From positions 1-47,713 of IMG/VR virus record IMGVR_UViG_3300044699_000057: 47,713 bases of DNA; one strand, written 5' to 3'. Shown here in pieces: positions 21,218-28,782 of the stretch. The notes under the pieces are model-generated. The model searched no databases and was not told where the DNA came from. It worked only from the letters and a program-made list of their open reading frames with translations. The DNA is from a virus. A program made the translations under genes and the position numbers. How positions within the stretch are numbered: position 1 is the first letter of the stretch; every line of letters starts with the position of its first letter.

Positions 21218-21521
21218 CTCTGCCACCACTCCCACGGCTTCATGCCGGTGATCTCCACCGGCACGCCACGCCACTTCCCCGTGGCGTGGGCCGCGTCCCT
21301 GGTCGAACGTGGTCGCGTCGGCGCGCAGGAGGTTGCACCACGTCCGCCACACGTTCTCGCGGGCCGGGCACACCGTCAGCTGCACCCGGTCGTCGACCGG
21401 CTCACACGACACGATCGGGTCGACGCGGTGCGCCGCCGACTCGCCCAGGAGCCACACCGCCACGTCACGCGCTCTCGGCGTCGACGCGGGAAACCGGGTT
21501 GTACGGCACCGGCGCGCTCAC
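21214..21521 (-). CDS. hypothetical protein, about 102 aa (frameshifted)
   Basis: GTG at 21521 overlaps the upstream stop; TGA at 21214 overlaps the next GTG. Reads SAPVPYNPVSRVDAESA, DVAVWLLGESAAHRVDPIVS, LTVCPARENVWRTWCNLLRA, and across an indel ATGKWRGVPVEITGMKPWEW WQR. Indels at about 21468 and 21290. A mixed alpha-beta protein; not recognised. Confidence 0.6.
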
Positions 21522-21905
21522 CGCTCTGCCGCCGCAACCCTCGACGGGATACGGGACTCGACCATGTGCAGCACGATCCCGTCCAGCTCACCCGTCAGGG
21601 AGACCACGCGCATGGTGAGCGGCTTACCGTCGTGGCTGTACTCGTAACGCTCGATGTTCCACGCCGCACCGCGGGGAACCGTACTTGTCGATGACGCTGC
21701 CGGAGGCGAGCTGCCACGCGGCGATCTCCCGGTAGGGGATCACACCGCCGTCGACCGTCACGGTCAGGTCGACGATCCCCGTCGACGTGAGGTACATCAT
21801 TCGGGGGGTGATCGTCGCGCCGAACGCCTGAGCTGCGGCGATCAGCTCCCCGGTGCGCTCGATGCGCGCCAACATCAGATCGATGTTGCTAGGCTGCCTG
21901 TCCAT
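21518..21905 (-). CDS. hypothetical protein, about 128 aa (frameshifted)
   Basis: First recognised gene of the early region. ATG at 21905 after AAGGATCAAGCCC. Reads SNIDLMLARIERTGELIAAA, AFGATITPRMMYLTSTGIVD, VDGGVIPYREIAAWQLASGS, then across an indel at about 21672 AAWNIERYEYSHDGKPLTMR, VVSLTGELDGIVLHMVESRI. A beta-rich protein with no known family. It has a structured 180-base leader. Confidence 0.65.
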
Positions 21906-22086
21906 GGGCTTGATCCTTACTCTCTGTGGATCGGGCTCGTAGGGTCGCTGTCGGGTCGCACCCCCACAGCGACCCGCCCGGTGGCGGATCGGACGCCGAA
22001 GCGTCACCGGTCTTGGCAGTGTGCGCCGCAGTGGCGCCCGTCACAAGGCCGGCCCCGCCGGAAGGGTTTCCCCTCACCAGCGGCAC
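21889..22086 (-). CDS. possible leaderless ORF in the early leader, 65 aa
   Basis: A GTG at 22086 lies exactly six bases after the -10 of the promoter-like site at 22093-22122, the distance expected for a leaderless start. The frame (VPLVRGNPSGGAGLVTGATA, AHTAKTGDASASDPPPGGS) is open for 65 codons and overlaps the next gene. A different frame of the same DNA reads KPFRRGRPCDGRHCGAHCQD without a start. I cannot tell whether this is coding or a structured leader. Confidence 0.3.
   Translation of the reverse strand: MPLVRGNPSGGAGLVTGATAAHTAKTGDASASDPPPGGSLWGCDPTATLRARSTESKDQAHGQAA
21942..22005 (-). promoter_or_regulatory. structured 5' leader with two hairpins
   Basis: The 180-base stretch between the promoter-like site and the ATG at 21905 contains a perfect 10-bp stem (GGGTCGCTGT/ACAGCGACCC, 21942-21975) and a GACGC-TTCG-GCGTC hairpin with a stable tetraloop (21992-22005). 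They may stabilise the message or control early expression. Confidence 0.45.
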
Positions 22087-22092
22087 ACCTAA

Positions 22093-22122
22093 AGTATGAG
22101 ACTTATTGCACCTCCGCGTCAA
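22093..22122 (-). promoter_or_regulatory. early promoter-like site (shared type)
   Basis: Minus strand TTGACG (22122-22117), 18-base spacer, CATACT (22098-22093). It ends ATAAGTCTCATACTTT, matching the site at 11816-11845 over 14 bases with the same spacer length. The core AAGTCTCATACTT has AAGT/ACTT symmetry. It lies just after the late terminator and in front of the recombination genes. Confidence 0.65.
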
Positions 22123-22143
22123 TACGTTCGCGCCGGGCAAAGC

Positions 22144-22175
22144 AAAACGGCCGGTCACCCGCAGGTGACCGGCCG
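22144..22175 (-). terminator. strong intrinsic terminator at the end of the late genes
   Basis: On the minus strand CGGCCGGTCACC, loop TGCG, GGTGACCGGCCG, then TTTTGCTTTG. A 12-bp GC-rich stem with a U-rich tail, four bases after the stop of the last lysis-region gene. It is the clearest rho-independent terminator in the window. Confidence 0.9.
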
Positions 22176-22178
22176 CCC

Positions 22179-22529
22179 TCACGCCCTACGTAATAACGCA
22201 CCCTCCGTAGCCGGAGGATCTTCACCACCCCGATCCAGAAGCACCTGCCCCACCATGCGCTCCAACCCCTCCAACCGCTGGCAGAGCTGACGCAACCAAT
22301 CCTCCGCCGACTTCATCCGCACCATGACACCCGGACGCTCCGGCACCCCCGGCCGCGCCGGCTCACCCATGAAGTCAGCGTGGATCGCCTCCGCCGCCTT
22401 CACCAACCGGTACAACCACCGCAACGCCACCAGGCCGGCAGCCATGACCCCCAGGAACGCCCCGGCGCCGGCAGCCCACGCGAACGCCACGTCCGCCGCA
22501 GGAACGCCGCTCGTCGCCTCACTCAGCAC
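22179..22529 (-). CDS. membrane protein with coiled-coil tail, 116 aa (lysis-associated)
   Basis: GTG at 22529, overlapping the end of the preceding gene. One membrane helix (AGAGAFLGVMAAGLVALRWL, about 20-39) is followed by a charged region and a coiled coil (KSAEDWLRQLCQRLEGLERM). Proteins of this form follow the holin-like gene in many actinophages and are thought to assist lysis. Intact. Last gene before the terminator. Confidence 0.65.
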   Translation of the reverse strand: MLSEATSGVPAADVAFAWAAGAGAFLGVMAAGLVALRWLYRLVKAAEAIHADFMGEPARPGVPERPGVMVRMKSAEDWLRQLCQRLEGLERMVGQVLLDRGGEDPPATEGALLRRA

Positions 22530-22740
22530 GCCTGTCCGCCAGACTCGCGGACGACCGCTCACCCCGGTACCGGGCGAGCCACACCTTGAGGGACGTCAGG
22601 CCGACGATCAGCGGCGCAGCCGCCCACTGCGGCAGGTCACCCGCCAGCACGATAGCCTCCGCCACCCCAGCCTGAGCCGCCGTCGAACCGATCCGCTCAC
22701 CCGCGTCGACGGCCCACGCCCGCCACTGCTCGCCGGTCAT
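22519..22740 (-). CDS. holin-like protein, 73 aa
   Basis: ATG at 22740 overlaps the endolysin stop (GTGATG). MTGEQWRAWAVDAGERIGST, AAQAGVAEAIVLAGDLPQWA, APLIVGLTSLKVWLARYRGE: two moderately hydrophobic helices and a basic tail. Size, topology and place after the endolysin suit a small holin of the r1t-like type; the sequence alone does not prove it. Confidence 0.6.
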   Translation of the reverse strand: MTGEQWRAWAVDAGERIGSTAAQAGVAEAIVLAGDLPQWAAAPLIVGLTSLKVWLARYRGERSSASLADRRAE

Positions 22741-23600
22741 CACACGTTCTCCGTCCGGTTCGGAATGGTCGGCACCGGGTCGACGGTCCCCTTAACCTTC
22801 GAGCCCGCGAGGAAGTCACGAAGCCGCTGGTTCAGGCGCGGGACCAGCGTCGCCCACTTCGACTCCGCGCCGTCCGGGACGACCCCCGACAGGGCCACGT
22901 CGAGCCACCACAGCCCGGCGTGCGCGAACGTATCGCGGCCCGTCGGCGCAGCCAGCCGCGCGAACACCGCGTCCGCGATCCGGTCAACGTCGCTCTGCTC
23001 AAGTGCCATGTCTACTCCGTAGGTGAACAGGTTCGGCATCACACCCGGATCGGTGTGATCGTTCTCGGGGACCTGCGAGTGACCGTAGTGGCCAGACCGG
23101 GTGTTCCACGTCGACGCGTTACGCTGCGACCGCCCGTCGGGCCGGCCCATCGGCCACACGTCCGGGACACCCCACGACCGCAGCCAACGCATGATGTTGT
23201 CCAGCCCCACGCACGGCGTGTCCGCGATCGACGCGTACACCCGGCCACCGACCCGGCAGTACGGGAAGAACAGCACCTCGATCTGGATCGTGACGTCACC
23301 CTTACGGTTCGTCTCCACCCCGCCCGGCGCGTTCTTCACAGCCTTCGCGCGGGACGTCGCCGGGAAGTACTGCACCACCTTGCCCGTGAACGGATCCCAC
23401 AGCAGATGCGGCGCCATGCCGGCACCGCCGTCCCGGAAGTACGCCCTCAGGTTCGAGAACGGCACGAGATCCTGAGGCGCCGAAGCGGTCGCGTCCCGGT
23501 CCCCGGTGTAATGCCACACCACCCGGGCCCCGCCGTCACCCACCATCGGGGCACTGTCCAGCGGGATCCGCTCCGCACCCGGCAGAAAAGACTCTGCCAT
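22740..23600 (-). CDS. endolysin, N-acetylmuramoyl-L-alanine amidase-like
   Basis: 286 residues; ATG at 23600 after GAGGATGCG. Residues 10-200 form an amidase_2/PGRP-like domain: RVVWHYTGDRDATASAP, the pocket-forming APHLLWDPFTGKVVQYFPAT, IQIEVLFFPYC, and GHYGHSQVPENDHTDPGVM with the His and Asp residues expected for zinc binding and catalysis. It would cut the bond between N-acetylmuramic acid and L-alanine in host peptidoglycan. The C-terminal 85 residues (VDRIADAVFARLAAPTGRDT, LNQRLRDFLAG) are not a recognised wall-binding module. Intact, next to the holin-like gene. Confidence 0.85.
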   Translation of the reverse strand: MAESFLPGAERIPLDSAPMVGDGGARVVWHYTGDRDATASAPQDLVPFSNLRAYFRDGGAGMAPHLLWDPFTGKVVQYFPATSRAKAVKNAPGGVETNRKGDVTIQIEVLFFPYCRVGGRVYASIADTPCVGLDNIMRWLRSWGVPDVWPMGRPDGRSQRNASTWNTRSGHYGHSQVPENDHTDPGVMPNLFTYGVDMALEQSDVDRIADAVFARLAAPTGRDTFAHAGLWWLDVALSGVVPDGAESKWATLVPRLNQRLRDFLAGSKVKGTVDPVPTIPNRTENV

Positions 23601-23713
23601 CGCATCCTCCTATGTGACGGGCGCGCACCATCCCTCGCACGGGAATGATCGCTACGCCCTGTCACCGGAACGATAGCGTCACAATTCGGCCAACGCCAAC
23701 CATCAGCCGAACG

Positions 23714-24259
23714 CTAGTTCGTGATCTTCCAAGCTGCAAGGAAGCACTGAGCGACGTTCAACGACGTCCCGGAGTTCTGCCTCACGTGCAGCGACAGCCG
23801 ATCGCCCGGCGCGTACAGCGTGATCACCCCGATCTGCTCCTGATACGGGAACCCCGCCAGCACCGTCGGCGAGTTCACGTAGTCAATCGTGATGCCGTTC
23901 GCCCGGATCTCCACGTGACGGTCACCCGCAGTGTTCGCCGCGAGCCCAGCCTGACCGATCACGACGTACCCGCCGGACTCCGGGATCACGATCGAGTTCG
24001 GGAACGCGATCAGGTCCGCCATGTTCCCCTCGTCGAACACCTCCGCGTTGAACACCATCTGCGTCAACACACCCGACGCGGTGGGCTGCACCCCCCCCGT
24101 CACGTACACCGACGGATACGTACGCGCCGCCTCAACCTGCGCAGCCATCAAGGCGACCTGCGTGTCAGCCGCCTTAGCGAGATCCTCGATCGCCTGAGCC
24201 GACGTCGGATCCGTAGGCAGCGGATACGGCAGACCGAACGGCACCGTAGAACCGGGCAT
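23714..24259 (-). CDS. C1q-like minor tail protein, 181 aa
   Basis: ATG at 24259; intact. MPGSTVPFGLPYPLPTDPTS, AQAIEDLAKAADTQVALMAA is the short attachment helix seen in actinophage fibre tips. The remainder (PNSIVIPESGGYVVIGQAGL, HVEIRANGITIDYVNSPTVL, ITLYAPGDRLSLHVRQNSG) fits a jelly-roll C1q/TNF-like domain, with the characteristic strand pattern and final LAAWKI. A likely host-binding trimer. Paralogue of the genes at 24272 and 25573. Confidence 0.65.
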   Translation of the reverse strand: MPGSTVPFGLPYPLPTDPTSAQAIEDLAKAADTQVALMAAQVEAARTYPSVYVTGGVQPTASGVLTQMVFNAEVFDEGNMADLIAFPNSIVIPESGGYVVIGQAGLAANTAGDRHVEIRANGITIDYVNSPTVLAGFPYQEQIGVITLYAPGDRLSLHVRQNSGTSLNVAQCFLAAWKITN

Positions 24260-24271
24260 GTGATCCTCCTG

Positions 24272-24823
24272 TCAGCCAGACACGCGCGTCGCCGCGAGCT
24301 GTCGGAACGTCGTGTTGAGCGCGCCGCCGGAGTCCTGCGACGACCGCGCCTGAAAGAAGTCCGTAGCCACACCGGCCACCAGCATGCAGAGGTTGAGGCG
24401 CACCTCCGCGCCGGCACCCGCGTTCTCCCTCTGCTGGGATGCCATCACGGTGCCGTTCTTCAACAGCTCCAGGCGCCGCTTGCCGTTCGCCGCAGCTGGC
24501 ATGAGGACGGTCGTCTGAACGAGATACAACCCGTTCGTCTGCACCGTCAACCGGTCGTTGTTGACACCGAGGTTCGCCATGTTGTCGTTGTCGAGGATCT
24601 CCGCGACGTACGTCATGATCGTCGCCACCGTGTTCGGGTTGGCCTGGTTCGTCGTCGCCGACACGACCGCCGACTTCCGCGCGGTGATCGCACCGATGCT
24701 CGTCTGTGTCGCGAGCAGAGCAGCATTGATGTCGTCCGCGAGGTTCTTGATCTGCTGAGCGCCGTCAACCGGCTCCGTGTACAGCGGGTACCGCAAGTTG
24801 ACGTTAGGGGTCAAACCTGGCAC
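24272..24823 (-). CDS. C1q-like minor tail protein, 183 aa
   Basis: ATG at 24823; intact. MPGLTPNVNLRYPLYTEPVD, GAQQIKNLADDINAALLATQ is the same attachment segment as in the gene at 23714. It is followed by a beta-rich head (DNDNMANLGVNNDRLTVQTN, GLYLVQTTVLMPAAANGKRR, LELLKNGTVMASQQRENAGA). A probable receptor-binding or fibre tip protein. Confidence 0.65.
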   Translation of the reverse strand: MPGLTPNVNLRYPLYTEPVDGAQQIKNLADDINAALLATQTSIGAITARKSAVVSATTNQANPNTVATIMTYVAEILDNDNMANLGVNNDRLTVQTNGLYLVQTTVLMPAAANGKRRLELLKNGTVMASQQRENAGAGAEVRLNLCMLVAGVATDFFQARSSQDSGGALNTTFRQLAATRVSG

Positions 24824-24832
24824 GTGTCCTCC

Positions 24833-25573
24833 TTAGGTCAGCCTGCGCGCGATCACTGCATCCCACAGCATTGTGATACCCGCACCCGAGATCGACCTGG
24901 TCGCGACCCGCATGAACGCCGCGCCGGCAGGGACCGTCACCACACCCGACACCGTAGAGTGCGCAGCGTCCGGCCCGACATCGTTCACCTGAGCGATCAG
25001 CGTGTCAGCCGCCGACGTCGTCGGGTACAGGTTCGTGCTGTTCGCGAACCACAAGCCATACAAGGCAGCGTCAGCGGTCGGCGCACCCGACGGGTACACC
25101 GCCGACGCGAGCGCCGACACAGCCCACGTCTGCCCCACCGCGACGGCGATCGCATTCGAGTAGACGTACGTGTCAGCGGCCGCCGCCGAGAACACACCCA
25201 GCTCATACGTGCCGGCAGGGGCGTAGCCCGTCGCGATCGTCTGCACCACAGCCGCACCCGCGATCGCCGCAACGTTCCACGACGTCGGGGTGCCGAGCAT
25301 CTGCCCGTCCTGTTCGAACGAGAAGTTCGCGATCTGGTTGCCGCCGACACCGGCGATCGCCCCGAGAGCGAGGTACGTCGAGTCCTGGCGCAGCACCGCC
25401 ACGAGATCGCCCACCACCGGCGCCTGAGCCGCAGCCACCCGCAGATAGGCACACGACGTCGACGTGTTCCGGATCAGCACCGTCAGCGTCGTCGCTGACA
25501 CCGCCACCACCGTCCCGGTCAGCATCTCAGCCGGACGCTGCGCCACCGAATCGATGGACTGCGCGAGGTTCAT
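24833..25573 (-). CDS. minor tail protein with carbohydrate-binding-like domain, 246 aa
   Basis: ATG at 25573 overlaps the preceding stop (TGATG). An N-terminal beta domain (EMLTGTVVAVSATTLTVLIR, PVVGDLVAVLRQDSTYLALG) is followed by GNQIANFSFEQDGQMLGTPT, SWNVAAIAGAAVVQTIAT and a jelly-roll of about 150 residues ending FMRVATRSISGAGITMLWDA. The Asn-Phe-Ser-Phe-Glu opening is typical of carbohydrate-binding modules in tail proteins. It could bind wall polysaccharide. Intact. Confidence 0.65.
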   Translation of the reverse strand: MNLAQSIDSVAQRPAEMLTGTVVAVSATTLTVLIRNTSTSCAYLRVAAAQAPVVGDLVAVLRQDSTYLALGAIAGVGGNQIANFSFEQDGQMLGTPTSWNVAAIAGAAVVQTIATGYAPAGTYELGVFSAAAADTYVYSNAIAVAVGQTWAVSALASAVYPSGAPTADAALYGLWFANSTNLYPTTSAADTLIAQVNDVGPDAAHSTVSGVVTVPAGAAFMRVATRSISGAGITMLWDAVIARRLT

Positions 25574-26139
25574 CAAGGCATCTCCCGGATCAGCGCAGCC
25601 CCCAGAGCCCCGTACGTGTACGACACCGACCCGCCGCCGGTGAACGTCTGCGCCAGCCGGATCACGTCACCCTCAGCCAGCACAGCCATCCCGTACGCGG
25701 TCGTCAGGTACTCCGTGCCAGCCGGCCCGGGCTTGATCGCCGACGCGACGACGATCGCATTGTTCACCGTGATCCACACCTGCGACATGGAAGAGTTCAC
25801 GCCCGCGGCGGACGCCACCGTACCCGTCAGCACCCACAGCCCCGCCTTGCGCACCAACAGTCGGGAGTTCGGCGCGTCCGCCGTCAGGTCCTCCGTGAAC
25901 AGCGTCGTGTTCAGCTTCGTGAACGTGGCGCCGGCCGCCAACGCCTCCGGCCCCAACAGCATCTGGATCACGCCGGCAGGCTCGTCGAGGATGTCGGCAA
26001 CCTCGGTGTTCAACGCCGCTATCTCAAGGTCGACGGGCGTCGCGAGGTTGTACAGGTCGAGCGGCAGGTCAGCCGTGTCAGCGATGTACGGCGGGTCACA
26101 CTCCGGGTACGGGAACCCGTACGTGTCGGTCTGGTTCAC
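25573..26139 (-). CDS. C1q-like minor tail protein, 188 aa
   Basis: ATG at 26139 overlaps the preceding stop. MNQTDTYGFPYPECDPPYIA, DLPLDLYNLATPVDLEIAAL resembles the N-termini of the two genes at 24272 and 23714. The domain that follows (AGLWVLTGTVASAAGVNSSM, VWITVNNAIVVASAIKPGPA, GDVIRLAQTFTGGGSVSYTY) has the C1q-like pattern and ends LGAALI. Third member of the family. Intact. Confidence 0.65.
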   Translation of the reverse strand: MNQTDTYGFPYPECDPPYIADTADLPLDLYNLATPVDLEIAALNTEVADILDEPAGVIQMLLGPEALAAGATFTKLNTTLFTEDLTADAPNSRLLVRKAGLWVLTGTVASAAGVNSSMSQVWITVNNAIVVASAIKPGPAGTEYLTTAYGMAVLAEGDVIRLAQTFTGGGSVSYTYGALGAALIREMP

Positions 26140-27251
26140 GTGTCCAGCCCTCCCGATCCGAGTACCTGCGGCGACCGCGACCCGATTCGCTGCGCGTTGT
26201 CATCGGTCAGCGGGTACGTTACATCGTCAATGATCTGCACCTCGGAGATGCCCCGGTACTTCACCAGGATGCAGTCACCCGGTTCGAGCGCATGGTTCGG
26301 CACACACGAGATCGACCACTGCGCACCGAGAGCGATTGATGCGGCGAGCTCCGCCGTCGCCATGGCCTGAGCCTCCGCCGACGTGAGGGGCGTCTGCACC
26401 TTGATGATGCGGGTCTTCCGGCCGAACGTCCCACCGAAGAACGTCGGCGACGCAGGGTTCGTGTCACGCACCGTCGCCCGGATCGGCGGGGATCCGTCCA
26501 TGCGCTCCGACGACACGGTGATGGAGTTCGCTACGCCGTCCCGCGTCACGAACCGCTCCGCTGTCATGTTCGTGCCACCAGACTCGTCCGCGATCGTCAC
26601 GACCGGCACAGTCTGCTGATACGGGTAACGCCGCGTGACGAACGATCCGTCGCCGAGCGCATACCACCGGCCACCCGCAGCGAACGCAAGATCGTCAAGG
26701 GCCTGCCCCCGATCCTGATCCCACACCACCGTCGGAGTGGTCGCCGCATTCGCATCGTCCGTACCGAACGTCGCCGTAGGCAGAGCCTGCGTAATCAGCG
26801 TCCGAATCTGCGCCGTCACCAACGCGCCAGCAACCGACGGCTGAGGGTTCTCGAACTCGAAGTCGATGACGTCCCGCGCAAGATCGTCAGCCTCGATCTG
26901 CACCCCACCGTCCGCGCCACGCCGCACGTCCTGCACCCGGCCCGTGAACACCGGGAAGATCTCCCGCGACCCGTTCGGATACCCGATCCCGGAGAACACG
27001 CGCAGCACCGCCACCTCAGGCGACAGGAGCGACGTCGCAGTGAACGGGTACAGCGACGGCGCGACCGTCAACGTGAGGTTCCGCGTCACCCGCGACGTGA
27101 CCGACGCAGTCACCTCACCCGCGACAGGGAGAAGATCCGGCATGGTGTCCGAGTCCGCCATCAACGTCGTGCCGTGGTAGACCTGCACCCGCGTCTCAAC
27201 CCGGTGCGGGAACGGCAACGCCCTGGTGAACAGGGCCGTAACTGGGAGCAT
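26136..27251 (-). CDS. baseplate/tail protein, DUF5047-like, 371 aa
   Basis: ATG at 27251; intact. MLPVTALFTRALPFPHRVET, RVQVYHGTTLMADSDTM opens like DUF5047 proteins of actinophage tails. Later segments (EIFPVFTGRVQDVRRGADGG, VQIEADDLARDVIDFEFENP and EPGDCILVKYRGISEVQIID) suit the hub proteins that join the tail tube to fibres. The role at the tail tip is inferred from gene order after the tape measure. Confidence 0.65.
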   Translation of the reverse strand: MLPVTALFTRALPFPHRVETRVQVYHGTTLMADSDTMPDLLPVAGEVTASVTSRVTRNLTLTVAPSLYPFTATSLLSPEVAVLRVFSGIGYPNGSREIFPVFTGRVQDVRRGADGGVQIEADDLARDVIDFEFENPQPSVAGALVTAQIRTLITQALPTATFGTDDANAATTPTVVWDQDRGQALDDLAFAAGGRWYALGDGSFVTRRYPYQQTVPVVTIADESGGTNMTAERFVTRDGVANSITVSSERMDGSPPIRATVRDTNPASPTFFGGTFGRKTRIIKVQTPLTSAEAQAMATAELAASIALGAQWSISCVPNHALEPGDCILVKYRGISEVQIIDDVTYPLTDDNAQRIGSRSPQVLGSGGLDT

Positions 27252-27847
27252 CAGGACACGGCCGTGAAGTACGTGAGCGTGTTGAACGCGATCGTCCCCG
27301 GGGTGATCGTCGCCGGTGCCGTTGTCTGCGCCGCACCGAACGTGCCGGAGAACGCCGTCGCGACAGTCGCCCCCAGGTTGTTAGCCCCGGACGTCGACGT
27401 GGGGGTACGCAGGAACTGCGGGGCGGTCGTGCCGTTCGACAGGAGCGCCACCCAGTAGAACCCTGTCGCGGCTGCGTACGACGCGGTCAACGCCATCGTC
27501 TTGTTGCCCGCGCTACCCCACGCCGCAGTCTGGTCCGCCGTCACACCGACCCGGTTACCCGCCGAGTCATACAGCGCAGCGAAGTTCTGCCCAGCGGTGA
27601 GCGTCACACCGGCGACCGCGACGGACGTCACCAGGTTTGTGATCGTCACCGGGCGCCGGATCTGCACCCGCGTGAGGTTCAGGACACCCGTCGTAGGGTT
27701 GCCGGCGCCGGGCTGTAGCTGCGGGTCGAACGACCACGCGATCAGCCCCCGGTCGTCCGCGATGATCTCCCCCAGGGCCTGCCCCAGAACGGCGTTCAGG
27801 GTGGCACCCCACGGCGTCTGCCCGATCGTCGGGATAGTCACAGTCAT
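27251..27847 (-). CDS. minor tail protein, 198 aa
   Basis: ATG at 27847 after GAGGCTGAC; intact. A short start (TPWGATLNAVLGQALGEIIA) precedes a beta-sandwich (VQIRRPVTITNLVTSVAVAG, QNFAALYDSAGNRVGVTADQ, AAATGFYWVALLSNGTTAPQ). The second part resembles the beta-sandwich of the fibre-like gene at 35663 (Val-Thr-Ile...Asn...Tyr-Trp-Val). A structural tail protein. Confidence 0.65.
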   Translation of the reverse strand: MTVTIPTIGQTPWGATLNAVLGQALGEIIADDRGLIAWSFDPQLQPGAGNPTTGVLNLTRVQIRRPVTITNLVTSVAVAGVTLTAGQNFAALYDSAGNRVGVTADQTAAWGSAGNKTMALTASYAAATGFYWVALLSNGTTAPQFLRTPTSTSGANNLGATVATAFSGTFGAAQTTAPATITPGTIAFNTLTYFTAVS

Positions 27848-27848
27848 G

Positions 27849-28776
27849 TCAGCCTCCGTCTCCGTACGGGCCATCACCGTACGGCCCGAACCCGTATCCG
27901 TCCGACGCGACAGCGGCGCCCGCCACCACGTCACCCCACGTGAACCCAGACGCGAACAGGTCAGCCCACGTCGGGTACGTAGCGGCGATCACACACCAAT
28001 TGTTCTCCGCCGTCCCCTGCGCGTCACCAACCGGCGCATCAACGACAGCCAGCGGCACCGGCCACGTCCGCGACGGGTGCGTCAGGTTCCCGAGATCCTC
28101 TGCTCGTCGACGTCACCCGGCTGGTAGTACCGGTCGGGCCAGCCGTACTCCGGGTCGAGTTGCAGGAAGATCGGACCGCCCCACGCGTAGAACGTGACGA
28201 CCGAATTGATCGCCGTCAACGTCACCGACGCGATCTGCCACGAAGTGACGACATCCTTCCGCTTCGCGTACACGTCAGCCGGACGCGTCCGGTTCAGGAT
28301 CGGGAACAGCGTCGCGTCAGCCGCCCGCGTCTGCGTCCCCAACCCGTTGTACACCAGGAACAAGGCGGCTCCGCAGGCTGCGGGACACACACCACGTCCT
28401 GAGCGTTCGCCACGCACTGCGAGATCTTCAAGTTCGCCCACGGCCTCGCCGGGTCTTTCATCCAAGACACGCCCGACGCGACGACGATCGTCACCGGGCC
28501 CGCGGTCGTGACCGTCCCAAGGTTGTTCGTCGACCGGTACCGCAACGCCACGTTGAACGGCGCCTCCGTGTCGTACAGGTACCCGATCCGGTTACCAGCA
28601 CCCGGCGCCGGCCCGATCAGCTGAACGGCATCGCCACCACGCACCGTCACCCACGTCACACCGCCGTCGATGCTCCGCTCGATCAGCGCAGTCGTCGACC
28701 CGGTCGCAGAGAACTCCGTCCGCAGGAGGACGTGCGCGAACTCGTTCTGAACGGTCGCGGTCAGGACGTCAGCCAC
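27849..28776 (-). CDS. distal tail/minor tail protein, about 309 aa (two indels)
   Basis: ATG at 28776. MADVLTATVQNEFAHVLLRT, RSIDGGVTWVTVRGGDAVQL, APFNVALRYRSTNNLGTVTT form an N-terminal beta domain. An indel at about 28385 leads to YNGLGTQTRAADATLFPILN, RTRPADVYAKRKDVVTSWQI, and a second at about 28085 to PLAVVDAPVGDAQ, CVIAATYPTWADLFASGFTW ending in a Gly-Asp-Gly-rich tail. The layout (two beta domains, then Tyr-Pro-Thr-Trp-Ala-Asp-Leu) is usual for the tail protein just after the tape measure. These are two of the few breaks in the otherwise clean 22-41 kb region. Confidence 0.65.
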
Positions 28777-28782
28777 ACCCCG

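Noticed and set aside
20960-21694. Plus-strand open frame of 244 codons
   Set aside because: Spans several overlapping minus-strand genes; low complexity and no motif.
23600-23713. Promoter in the gap before the endolysin gene
   Set aside because: TTGGCG-17-CTATCG is a weak match and there is no second line of evidence; the gap otherwise holds only a short imperfect inverted repeat.
23645-25498. 617-codon open frame on the plus strand
   Set aside because: It lies antisense to four clean minus-strand tail genes with recognisable domains. Its composition is Arg/His-rich, as expected for the complement of GC-rich coding sequence.
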